NCBI GenBank assembly: GCA_964631325.1
Contig: CAZVWJ010000002.1
Location: 62,001-126,000, forward strand
Reading direction: 5' to 3'
DNA from: CAZVWJ01 sp964631325
Lineage (GTDB): Bacteria > T1Sed10-126
Length of the DNA: 64,000 nucleotides
Position 1 is the first letter of the stretch. Every line of letters starts with the position of its first letter. Of this stretch, positions 33,618 to 41,052 are shown in pieces. Position numbers and translations under genes: made by a program. The notes beneath the pieces are model-generated. The model did not search any database. It was not told where the DNA came from and was given only the letters and a program-made list of their open reading frames with translations.

Positions 33618-34433
33618 ATGCGTCCGGCAGAGATTAAAACAGTAGTTCGAGGAGCCGGAGACCTGGGTTCCGGAGTCCTGCACCGGCTATGGCAGGCAGG
33701 TTTTCAACCAGTGGCCACGGACATCCCGGAACCTGTGACTGTCCGACGGGAAGTGGCTTTCGCATCGGCAATTTACCAGGGTAAGATAGAAATCGAAGGG
33801 GTTACGGGAAAATTGACAGACCGAGCAATACCCGCCCGAGATTTCATCCCTGTAATAATAGATCCTGACTCCCGGTTCATTAAAGATTACTCCCCCCGGA
33901 TCATTATTGACGCAACTATGCCTCGCTATCCGGAAAAAATCTCTCTTGAACCGAACCTGGCCCCGGTGACTATTGGACTGGGTCCCGGTTTTATTGCCGG
34001 GAAAGAAATTGATTTCGTAATTGAAACGAAAGGGGGCAATTACCTGGGTCAGGTTATCTCAGGGGGCAGCGCCATTCCCGCTGACGGCGAACCCTGCAGA
34101 ATCCAGGCCCAAACCACCGAACGGGTGTTAAGAGCTCCAACAAACGGAGTCTTTCAAGCACATAATAAAATAGGTGATGTGGTGGACAAGGACACAGCAG
34201 TAGGTGAAGTAGACGGTGTACCCGTAAAAACAGAACTCCGGGGAATTATCCGTGGCCTGATCAAATCCGGGCTCCGGGTCCACGAAGGTTTAAAACTGGG
34301 AGACGTCGATCCCCGAATTGATCACAAACTCCCCTACACTATTTCTTACAAGGCCCGGGCAATTGGGGGCGGCGTACTGGAAGCAGTGATGACGGCAATT
34401 TATCGAAAAAATATGTTTTCGGAAGAATATTAA
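33618..34433 (+). CDS. yqeB: YqeB/EF2563-family selenium-dependent molybdenum hydroxylase system protein
   Basis: 271 residues, family length. Begins KTVVRGAGDLGSGVLHRLWQ, a Rossmann-like glycine motif; ATDIPEPVTVRREVAFASAI and GLGPGFIAGKEIDFVIETKG are diagnostic of the EF2563/YqeB family. The family co-occurs with SelD and YqeC in genomes that have selenium-dependent molybdenum hydroxylases; its chemistry is not established. It is followed within 2 bp by the RHH gene. Confidence 0.92.
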   Translation: MRPAEIKTVVRGAGDLGSGVLHRLWQAGFQPVATDIPEPVTVRREVAFASAIYQGKIEIEGVTGKLTDRAIPARDFIPVIIDPDSRFIKDYSPRIIIDATMPRYPEKISLEPNLAPVTIGLGPGFIAGKEIDFVIETKGGNYLGQVISGGSAIPADGEPCRIQAQTTERVLRAPTNGVFQAHNKIGDVVDKDTAVGEVDGVPVKTELRGIIRGLIKSGLRVHEGLKLGDVDPRIDHKLPYTISYKARAIGGGVLEAVMTAIYRKNMFSEEY

Positions 34434-34435
34434 CA

Positions 34436-34711
34436 ATGAGCCGGAACCGACCTCGACTGAATATTACCCTGGAGGCTAATTTAAAAAACAGGTTAAAAGA
34501 AATAGCGATCGAACTGGAGGTCCCTCTCTCCCGCCTTATCGAAGAAATAATGAAAGATTTCGTCCACCAGTTTGACCGGACAGAGAAAATGGGGAAAGAA
34601 ATTAAGCAAGCAATAAAAGCCAGCAAAAAGAAAACCAAAGGTTCTCCCGCTTCCCAAGAAAAACAGGCCCGCCGCGAAATAGCAAAAATAATTGAAGAAC
34701 TGGAAAATTAA
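34436..34711 (+). CDS. Ribbon-helix-helix-like small protein between yqeB and yqeC
   Basis: 91 residues. RLNITLEANLKNRLKEIAIE, then LEVPLSRLIEEIMKDFV, fits a beta strand and two helices of a CopG/MetJ-type DNA-binding fold; the remainder is lysine-rich and then helical. Starts 2 bp after the yqeB stop and ends 8 bp before yqeC, so all three are cotranslated. It may regulate the hydroxylase maturation genes; no operator was identified. Confidence 0.7.
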   Translation: MSRNRPRLNITLEANLKNRLKEIAIELEVPLSRLIEEIMKDFVHQFDRTEKMGKEIKQAIKASKKKTKGSPASQEKQARREIAKIIEELEN

Positions 34712-34719
34712 TTAATCCT

Positions 34720-35466
34720 GTGGAATTAAAAATTAAACAAACTGAACTTCACGAATGTCTGCCTGCCAAAAGCGGACGCCGGCTGGCTCTGATTGGCGCG
34801 GGAGGCAAAACTACAACGATGCTCCGTCTGGCTGCAAAAGAAAAAGAGCTTAGGCGGAAGGTAGCCCTGACAACCACTACTAAAATTTTACGAAGCCAGG
34901 CTCGTGGCCCGATAATTTCCGAGTTTAATATGTCCGGCAAAGAACGACCTGAAATTTTTACCCTGGCTCAACCGGCCGACACAAAAGCAGAAGAGGATAG
35001 CCTCAAGCTAACCTCCCCATCAACTTCCCCACTAACCAACTTACTGCGTGATTTTCCCGGGCGAATTTTGATTGAGGCCGACGGAGCTGACGGAGCAAAA
35101 TTAAAAATTCACCGAGATTTTGAACCAGTGATTCCGGAACCAGTTGATGCCCTGCTCTGCCTTTTTGATCTTTCTGTGCTCAATAAAAAACCGAAGAAAG
35201 AATTAATTCACTACTGGCCCCTGTGGAAAAAAAATTTTCCGGCAGAAAAAAAAGTAACTTCCGAAAAAATCGAAAAACTTTTCCGGTTCGATCATGCTTA
35301 TAAAAAAAGGAAGGGAATAAAACACTGGTTGGGAATGGTTCATCCCCCGACTCCCGAGGCAAGTGAGCTGGCACAAAAACTCGCCGCGTTCAGCAAAAAA
35401 TTCTGGCAACAATTCGACCGCCACATCTTACTTTCCGGCGAACTATCTTTTCGGGTCAAAATTTAG
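34720..35466 (+). CDS. yqeC: Selenium-dependent hydroxylase accessory protein YqeC
   Basis: 248 residues from GTG 34720. P-loop near the N-terminus (RLALIGAGGKTTTMLRLA) and the conserved acidic signature GRILIEADGADGAKLK near residue 110, both typical of YqeC. Presumed NTP-using factor in selenium-dependent molybdenum hydroxylase maturation, consistent with yqeB, selD and xdhC nearby. Convergent with the amidohydrolase gene, 3 bp apart. Confidence 0.9.
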   Translation: MELKIKQTELHECLPAKSGRRLALIGAGGKTTTMLRLAAKEKELRRKVALTTTTKILRSQARGPIISEFNMSGKERPEIFTLAQPADTKAEEDSLKLTSPSTSPLTNLLRDFPGRILIEADGADGAKLKIHRDFEPVIPEPVDALLCLFDLSVLNKKPKKELIHYWPLWKKNFPAEKKVTSEKIEKLFRFDHAYKKRKGIKHWLGMVHPPTPEASELAQKLAAFSKKFWQQFDRHILLSGELSFRVKI

Positions 35467-35469
35467 ATT

Positions 35470-36807
35470 TTACTTTTCTTCAAGAATAGCCTGTTTTTCT
35501 CTCTGGCGTTGCTGATTAATCCGGTGATTCGCCTGGTTTACTTCCTCCAGCAGCCGTTGCTCGTCAATAGTTATTAACTCCCTCTCCCGCATTATTTCCC
35601 TTCCACTAATCCAGACGTCACAGACGTCATGACCGGTAACCGAGTAAGCCAGTTGGGAATAAAGATTATAAATCGGGCGCAAATGGAGCTGATTTAGATC
35701 CACAGTAATTAAATCCGCTTTTTTCCCGGGTTCCAGGGTACCGATTTCTTCCCCCAGCCCCAACACGCTGGCTCCTTCCCGAGTGAGCATATGAATAAGC
35801 CGGCTGGCAGTTAGAATTTCCGGGTCCTTGTAATAAACCTTCTGCAATTTCCCCGCCGTATCTGCTTCCGCAAATAAGTCGAGATCATTGTTAGAAGCGG
35901 CTCCATCCGTACCCAAACCAAGCGTTAACCCGGCCTCCAGCATTTTGACTACCGGGGCTACCCCGGCTCCTAATTTCATATTACTCTCCGGATTATGGCT
36001 CAGACCAACGTTATTTTCAGCAAGTAATTTTATGTCCCCCTCTGAGAGCCAGACGCCGTGAACAGCAAGCATTCTCCCGCTTAAAAGCCCATAATCGTCC
36101 AGCCAGGCAGTTGAGCTCATTTCGTATTTTTCTTTTGATTCCTTGTTCTCCTCTTCCACTTCTGCCAGGTGAATCGAATAAGGAACGGAAGTATTCTCAA
36201 CAATTTCTTCTCGAAACCATTTTATTAATTCCGGCGTGGTCGAATAGGGAGCATGCAGAGCAGCTCCGGCAGTTATCCGGGCAGGAAAATCCTGGTTAAT
36301 AAATTCCAGGATTTCCTTGGGCCGGTCCGTGTCCATGTAAACGTCCATTATAGCATCATCAAGGCGGGCCCGAATCTTTGTTTCCCGGACAATCGGATAA
36401 TAAAGAAATTGATGAAAACTCATGTCCGAAACAGTAGTTATTCCACATTTAATTGACTCGGCCAGGGAAAGCTTGACTCCCAATTTTTGAGTCTCATCGT
36501 CAAGATAAGTTTTTCTGAACCGGTAAGTTTTTTTTAGCCACTCTTCAAGGGAAAGATCTTCGGCCAAACCACGAAGAACCGACATCCGCAGATGCATATG
36601 AGTATTGACGAGTCCGGGCATAAGAAGTTTTCCGCCCAGGTTAATCCGGGAAACATTTGAATATTTTGCTTCCAGTTCTTTTCTTTCTCCAAGGTCGGAA
36701 ATTTCCTCCCCCGAGATCAGGAGAGCACCATCATTGATTACTGTTTCTTCGCGATCACAGGTAAGAAGTACTGCATTGGTCAACAAATACTCTTCGGAAG
36801 AACTCAT
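35470..36807 (-). CDS. Amidohydrolase, MtaD/SsnA-like deaminase
   Basis: 445 residues. TIM-barrel metal-dependent deaminase: first metal site MPGLVNTHMHLRMSVLRG (HxH), ALHAPYSTTPELI, third His in LAVHGVWLSEGDI and the catalytic Asp in GLGTDGAASNNDLDLF. This matches 5-methylthioadenosine/S-adenosylhomocysteine deaminase and SsnA-like branches. Within this island a nucleobase or nucleoside deaminase feeding or following a molybdenum hydroxylase is plausible. It lies 14 bp after the next deaminase gene and is probably cotranscribed. Confidence 0.85.
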   Translation of the reverse strand: MSSSEEYLLTNAVLLTCDREETVINDGALLISGEEISDLGERKELEAKYSNVSRINLGGKLLMPGLVNTHMHLRMSVLRGLAEDLSLEEWLKKTYRFRKTYLDDETQKLGVKLSLAESIKCGITTVSDMSFHQFLYYPIVRETKIRARLDDAIMDVYMDTDRPKEILEFINQDFPARITAGAALHAPYSTTPELIKWFREEIVENTSVPYSIHLAEVEEENKESKEKYEMSSTAWLDDYGLLSGRMLAVHGVWLSEGDIKLLAENNVGLSHNPESNMKLGAGVAPVVKMLEAGLTLGLGTDGAASNNDLDLFAEADTAGKLQKVYYKDPEILTASRLIHMLTREGASVLGLGEEIGTLEPGKKADLITVDLNQLHLRPIYNLYSQLAYSVTGHDVCDVWISGREIMRERELITIDEQRLLEEVNQANHRINQQRQREKQAILEEK

Positions 36808-36820
36808 TTATGAGCAGTAA

Positions 36821-38194
36821 TTAGCTAAGCTTGTTAAGCTGAGCTTCGGCCAGTTCGTTCTGGTGACGGGCCAGCTCTCTGAGATTAAGTGGCTGGAAAT
36901 CGCCATTTTCTACTACTACTTCACCATTAATAATTGACCAATCAACCTTGGGCGGGTGACAGAAAACAAGCGCTGCCAGGGGATCGTGTTGAGCGCCGGC
37001 ATAATCAATCTTATTCAGATCAATTCCTATCAAATCAGCAGCCATTCCCGGTTCCAGGGTGCCTATATCCTCACGGCCAAGCGCTTTTGCTCCGCCCACG
37101 GTAGCTGCCCGGAGAACATCGATCGCAGTGATTGCCTCTTCGTCGTAATTGATTCTCTGAAGCAAGAGGGCCTGGCGAGCTTCGGCAAACATATGGGAGC
37201 TATCATTAGAAGCACTGCCGTCGACTCCCAGACTAACTTTAACCCCGGCATCAAGCATATCAACTACAGGAGCCATCCCGGAGCCCAGACGCATGTTAGA
37301 GCTCGGGCAGTGAACCATCGCTGCTCCCGCTTCACCCATCCGTTGAACTTCTTCATCACTCAAATGGATCGAATGAACATGAATACATTTATCGTCCATC
37401 CAGCCCACCGACTCCAGGTAATCAAACGGCCTCATTCCAGTCTCCTCGAGACAGAATTCTTCTTCGTCAGCCGTTTCGGCGAGGTGGGTCTGATAATAAA
37501 CTTTTTCGAAATTTTCACCGAGCTGTTTACTCTTCTTAAGAATACTGTCAGTGACTGAAAAGGGTGAACAGGGAGCAACCACAATCCGGGTCATACCAAG
37601 CTTTTCCGGCTGGTGATATTCCCGGATGACTTCCTCGGTATGAGCCAGGATGGCTTCCTCGTCCTGAACTACGCTGTCCGGCGGAAGCCCACCATCTTCC
37701 TTGGAAAGAGACATACTTCCACGTGTCGGATGAAACCGCAGCCCAATCTCCTGCACGGCCTCAAGCTCGGCTTCAAAGACACCTTCCGGATGTTCCTTTG
37801 GGAAAACGTAAAAATGATCAAGTGCAGTTGTACAGCCGGACATTATTAACTCAGCGGCAGCGGTTTGGGCACTGACCCGGGCCATCTCCGGAGTTAAATA
37901 CTTCCAGATTTCATAAAGGTAAGTCAGCCAGTCAAAAAGTTTGGCATCCTGGACAGCGGGAATATTGCGGTTTAAAGTCTGGTAAAAGTGGTGGTGTGTG
38001 TTCACCAGCCCCGGCATAAATAAATAACCACTACCGTCAATTTTTTTATCGGGATTCCAATTAGCATTAGCTTCGGACTGGTCAGAAATATCAGCAATTT
38101 CGTTGTCAACAATTCGCAGGGAGACATTTTCTTGCTGTGGTGCTCCAACTTCTGTAACCAGAAAATCAATGTTTTCTATCACTATTTCAGTCAC
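36821..38194 (-). CDS. Amidohydrolase, 8-oxoguanine/hydroxyatrazine deaminase-like
   Basis: 457 residues from GTG 38194, which has GGGAG with 8-nt spacing (GTG 38203 is too close). Metal motif MPGLVNTHHHFYQTLNRN, then AVQDAKLFDWLTYLYEIW, the bacterial 8-oxoguanine deaminase signature; CIHVHSIHLSDEEV and SLGVDGSASNDSSHMF complete the site. It would deaminate an oxidised purine to a urate-type product. Pairs with the adjacent MtaD/SsnA-like gene; xanthine-dehydrogenase-type maturation genes lie within 12 kb. Confidence 0.86.
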   Translation of the reverse strand: MTEIVIENIDFLVTEVGAPQQENVSLRIVDNEIADISDQSEANANWNPDKKIDGSGYLFMPGLVNTHHHFYQTLNRNIPAVQDAKLFDWLTYLYEIWKYLTPEMARVSAQTAAAELIMSGCTTALDHFYVFPKEHPEGVFEAELEAVQEIGLRFHPTRGSMSLSKEDGGLPPDSVVQDEEAILAHTEEVIREYHQPEKLGMTRIVVAPCSPFSVTDSILKKSKQLGENFEKVYYQTHLAETADEEEFCLEETGMRPFDYLESVGWMDDKCIHVHSIHLSDEEVQRMGEAGAAMVHCPSSNMRLGSGMAPVVDMLDAGVKVSLGVDGSASNDSSHMFAEARQALLLQRINYDEEAITAIDVLRAATVGGAKALGREDIGTLEPGMAADLIGIDLNKIDYAGAQHDPLAALVFCHPPKVDWSIINGEVVVENGDFQPLNLRELARHQNELAEAQLNKLS

Positions 38195-38315
38195 TTTACA
38201 CACTCTCCCGTAAAATTATTAAATTCGACCTCGTTTTAATCCCAGTATTAAAAGGGGTGACTTATAACCTATTAATAATAACGCACCCCGGACAAATAAT
38301 CCATCCTTAACCCAA

Positions 38316-39527
38316 TTAACCGGCGGTGGTCCGGCTGACTTCCTTACCATCACTATCCCTCCGGACTTTTCTGGTTTCCGGGTCAGGCACGACTTCCTGG
38401 CCATCAAGACAAAAGCCGTAAGTTAGAATGCCGGCAGGAACGGCAAACGTATTTTCCCATCGATTATGGTCGCGTTGTTTTAATTTTTCTTCTCCCGGTG
38501 TCCAGTTGTTAAAATTACCCACCACAAAAATTTTTTCTGCCTCTTTGTCGGGCGGAAGAGTATAGCTAAATTCATGCAAAATATTTTTAGTCACACAGTT
38601 TCGTCCCCGGTCTTTTGAAAAATAAGTGGCTCGGTCAGCTAACTCAAACAGACGTTCAAATTCGTGGGCGTGATCAGGAAAAGAGCTGACGCCAACGCTA
38701 ATTGTAAGTTTTTCCCCGGGCAAACTCTCCTCCCCGGGGAAGGAATGAGACTCAACTTCGCGACGCAAACGCTCGGCGATCTTTTCGGCAATGATCACGT
38801 CAGCACGAGGTAAGATTACTCCAAACTCCTCTCCGCCAATCCGGGCCACCACGTCCCTATTACGCACCACGTTCCGAGCAATATCCGCCAACGTAGCAAG
38901 CGCCTGATCACCGGCGGGGTGCCCCTGGGTGTCATTAAATTTCTTAAAATGATCAATGTCAAAAAGCACAATGGAGAGCGGCAAATTCTTGGCCCGGTGA
39001 TATTTTAAAAGTTCCCGGACTCTTTCTCGAAAAACATTTTTTTCCGCCAGGCCAGTCAAATCATCATGTTTTGCCTGGCTGGCTAATTCGCGACTATCCC
39101 TTTTTAATTTTTCAGTTAATGAGCGGTGAGTCTGAAGCAAAAATTGCTGATTTTTATAAAGCGTCGCCAGCCCGCGGATTTTTTCGCTTAATTTCTCAAG
39201 GTCAACCGGTCGCTGAAAATAAGCAAAACCTCCCTGGTTTACCCAGTCCAGCGCCCGAGCCGGCTCAATCTCCCGGGCTAACATAACTATCCGCGTGGTG
39301 AAACTAACCCGCAATACCCAATCCAGGAAAGCAAATTGATCTCCGATTGAAGTCCTGTCAACCACAACTAACTGGATACTATTTTCCTTTATACTCCGTT
39401 TAACCTCAGTTAAATCAGGAAAAGCAGCTACTGAAAACGAATATCCACCTAACATACTCCTGATTTTACGGCTTTCTTCTTCATCTTCCAGCAATAAATT
39501 CGCATTTAACAAACTATTATCAGCCAT
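38316..39527 (-). CDS. Diguanylate cyclase with degenerate receiver and C-terminal CBM48-like domain
   Basis: 403 residues from ATG 39527 (GTG 39536 possible). Three parts: a receiver-like N-terminus (acidic pair LEDEEE, aspartate in LVVVDRTS, but Arg instead of Lys in YFQRPVD) at 1-130; a GGDEF domain (DDLTGLAEKN, FDIDHFKKFND, active site RIGGEEFG, with RNRD five residues before it as a product-inhibition I-site) at ~160-310; and a C-terminal segment (IFVVGNFNNWTPGEE, YGFCLDGQEVVPDPE) that resembles the glycogen-binding CBM48/AMPK-beta fold at ~325-395. The combination suggests c-di-GMP synthesis tuned by glycogen or maltodextrin; that is inference. Confidence 0.85.
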   Translation of the reverse strand: MADNSLLNANLLLEDEEESRKIRSMLGGYSFSVAAFPDLTEVKRSIKENSIQLVVVDRTSIGDQFAFLDWVLRVSFTTRIVMLAREIEPARALDWVNQGGFAYFQRPVDLEKLSEKIRGLATLYKNQQFLLQTHRSLTEKLKRDSRELASQAKHDDLTGLAEKNVFRERVRELLKYHRAKNLPLSIVLFDIDHFKKFNDTQGHPAGDQALATLADIARNVVRNRDVVARIGGEEFGVILPRADVIIAEKIAERLRREVESHSFPGEESLPGEKLTISVGVSSFPDHAHEFERLFELADRATYFSKDRGRNCVTKNILHEFSYTLPPDKEAEKIFVVGNFNNWTPGEEKLKQRDHNRWENTFAVPAGILTYGFCLDGQEVVPDPETRKVRRDSDGKEVSRTTAG

Positions 39528-39710
39528 AGCGCTCACCAGTCAAATTAATGCAGAAATCGGCTAAAAATCCTGTTTTATTAATTATATATGTTGGAGCCGG
39601 GATAAATAAGGTAATTAAGAGTATTTCAAAATAAAGAGAGGGCTTAAACTAAGTTCAGAAAAAGACGATACACTTAGAGGATAATAACTTTCTATGGGAG
39701 GTTGCTAAAA

Positions 39711-39881
39711 ATGATGAAACCATCAAAAATAATTGGACTTGAAGAGCTGGGAAAACTCCTGGATTGCCCCCCGGAACGAGTCAAAATCTGGCTGGAGGAA
39801 CAACCGGAAGATTTACTTATTTCAAGAGGGGGAAAAAGGGGAGTTGATCCGGTAAAACTCAGAGAAATGATCAGTAAATAA
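39711..39881 (+). CDS. Short helix-turn-helix protein (56 aa)
   Basis: Begins ATG ATG at 39711 with GGGAGG 9 nt upstream. Sequence such as GLEELGKLLDCPPERVKIWL and RGGKRGVDPVKLREMI resembles an excisionase/MerR-type helix-turn-helix (first helix, recognition helix, wing). No family assigned. Divergent from the diguanylate cyclase gene and convergent with the 163-residue gene. Confidence 0.6.
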   Translation: MMKPSKIIGLEELGKLLDCPPERVKIWLEEQPEDLLISRGGKRGVDPVKLREMISK

Positions 39882-39892
39882 ATGACTACGTT

Positions 39893-40384
39893 TTAAACGC
39901 TTTTTTCTAACAGGCTCCCCTGCAAATTTAAGTTCATCTTTTGATTTGACCGAGAATTAGCCTGGAGCAGAGAAAGGGAGCCGGACTGAAAAACTTCTCG
40001 AGTATCTCCATTTTCAGTTACCTGCAATATTTTCACACTAAATTGTGATTTACTGCCTTCTTCGCGGGCAATTACTACCGCTTTCATACCTGACTCATTA
40101 TTTACTACCGTATTTCCGGTTTCCGGGGACAGCCCCTGAAGTTTTACAGAATCCGGTATCATTCGCAGCGCAATTAACTCCTTGCCCTTCCGCGACAGCT
40201 CCTGCTGTTCGTGCATCCGCACTTTTTCCTCCAGGTTGAGCTGGAGAGACTCTCCGCCCCCGTTTTCCAGGGAAAGTTCAGGTTTTTCCGGTCCGGACGA
40301 ACTATTTTCACTAACCTGAAGCGCTTGAGAAACAGAAGAAAAAGCAAGTGGTTTCCCGGGTAAAGATGATATACTCTTAACCAT
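39893..40384 (-). CDS. Hypothetical protein, Ser/Gln/Glu-rich
   Basis: 163 residues from ATG 40384, with GGAGG about 10 nt upstream. No signal peptide or membrane helix. Ser/Asn/Gln-rich N-terminus, a central charged helix (LEEKVRMHEQQELSRKGKEL) and a beta-rich C-terminal part (AVVIAREEGSKSQFSVKILQ). Low-complexity composition recalls flagellar or secreted accessory proteins, but no family is recognised. Confidence 0.6.
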   Translation of the reverse strand: MVKSISSLPGKPLAFSSVSQALQVSENSSSGPEKPELSLENGGGESLQLNLEEKVRMHEQQELSRKGKELIALRMIPDSVKLQGLSPETGNTVVNNESGMKAVVIAREEGSKSQFSVKILQVTENGDTREVFQSGSLSLLQANSRSNQKMNLNLQGSLLEKSV

Positions 40385-40448
40385 ATTTATTATGCCTCCA
40401 CTCCCATTTATCGGCCTGATCCTGTTAAGTGTAAAGGAGGAGTTTTAA

Positions 40449-41048
40449 GTGTATGCTGCAGGATTGATTCTGTTCCTTCTGCTTTTTCTGGCGCTCTATC
40501 TCACAATGACTCATGAAGCCCGTCAATACGATCAACTGGAAGAAGCCATGGAAGAAGAAAAAACAAAGGAAACTGAAGAAAGGAATTTGATCTGGGAAGG
40601 AAGGGTAGATGGTTATAAAGTCCTGATTAAGCGGGGAATGATGTTTCGAGACTCCAACCGATTAATTACAGTGCTGGTTGATCTTCACTGTCCATTTAAC
40701 CTCCGACTTGAACCGGCCAATCCTCTCCGTCGTCTGGTTCGGGAGACTTCAGAATTTTTTGGGGATAATCAAAAGATCAAGCAGCATGGGCCCCTCGAAG
40801 ATTTTTTGCTCTATTCAAATGCTCCCGATGAAGTTTCGGGATTAATTACTACACTCAATCGGCCGGAACAGGTTAAAACTCTACGTAAATTTCATCACGT
40901 AGTTTTCTCGGAAGAAAGGTTAACCGCCTGGTTCTACCAGGTTGATATTGATATCGATGAAATCAAAGAAAAAACGGAAGAATTCGTTGAGTTGTTGAAG
41001 AAAATAGAAATAGAACAATGGGCAACAGAAAATAAATCGGAAGGCTGA
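40449..41048 (+). CDS. Membrane-anchored protein of unknown function
   Basis: 199 residues from GTG 40449; GGAGG lies 8 nt upstream. One N-terminal transmembrane helix (AAGLILFLLLFLALYLTM), then an acidic coiled-coil-like stretch (YDQLEEAMEEEKTKETEE) and a globular cytoplasmic domain with VDGYKVLIKRGMMFRDSNRL. No family recognised. Convergent with mutL, 4 bp apart. Confidence 0.7.
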   Translation: MYAAGLILFLLLFLALYLTMTHEARQYDQLEEAMEEEKTKETEERNLIWEGRVDGYKVLIKRGMMFRDSNRLITVLVDLHCPFNLRLEPANPLRRLVRETSEFFGDNQKIKQHGPLEDFLLYSNAPDEVSGLITTLNRPEQVKTLRKFHHVVFSEERLTAWFYQVDIDIDEIKEKTEEFVELLKKIEIEQWATENKSEG

Positions 41049-41052
41049 ATAT

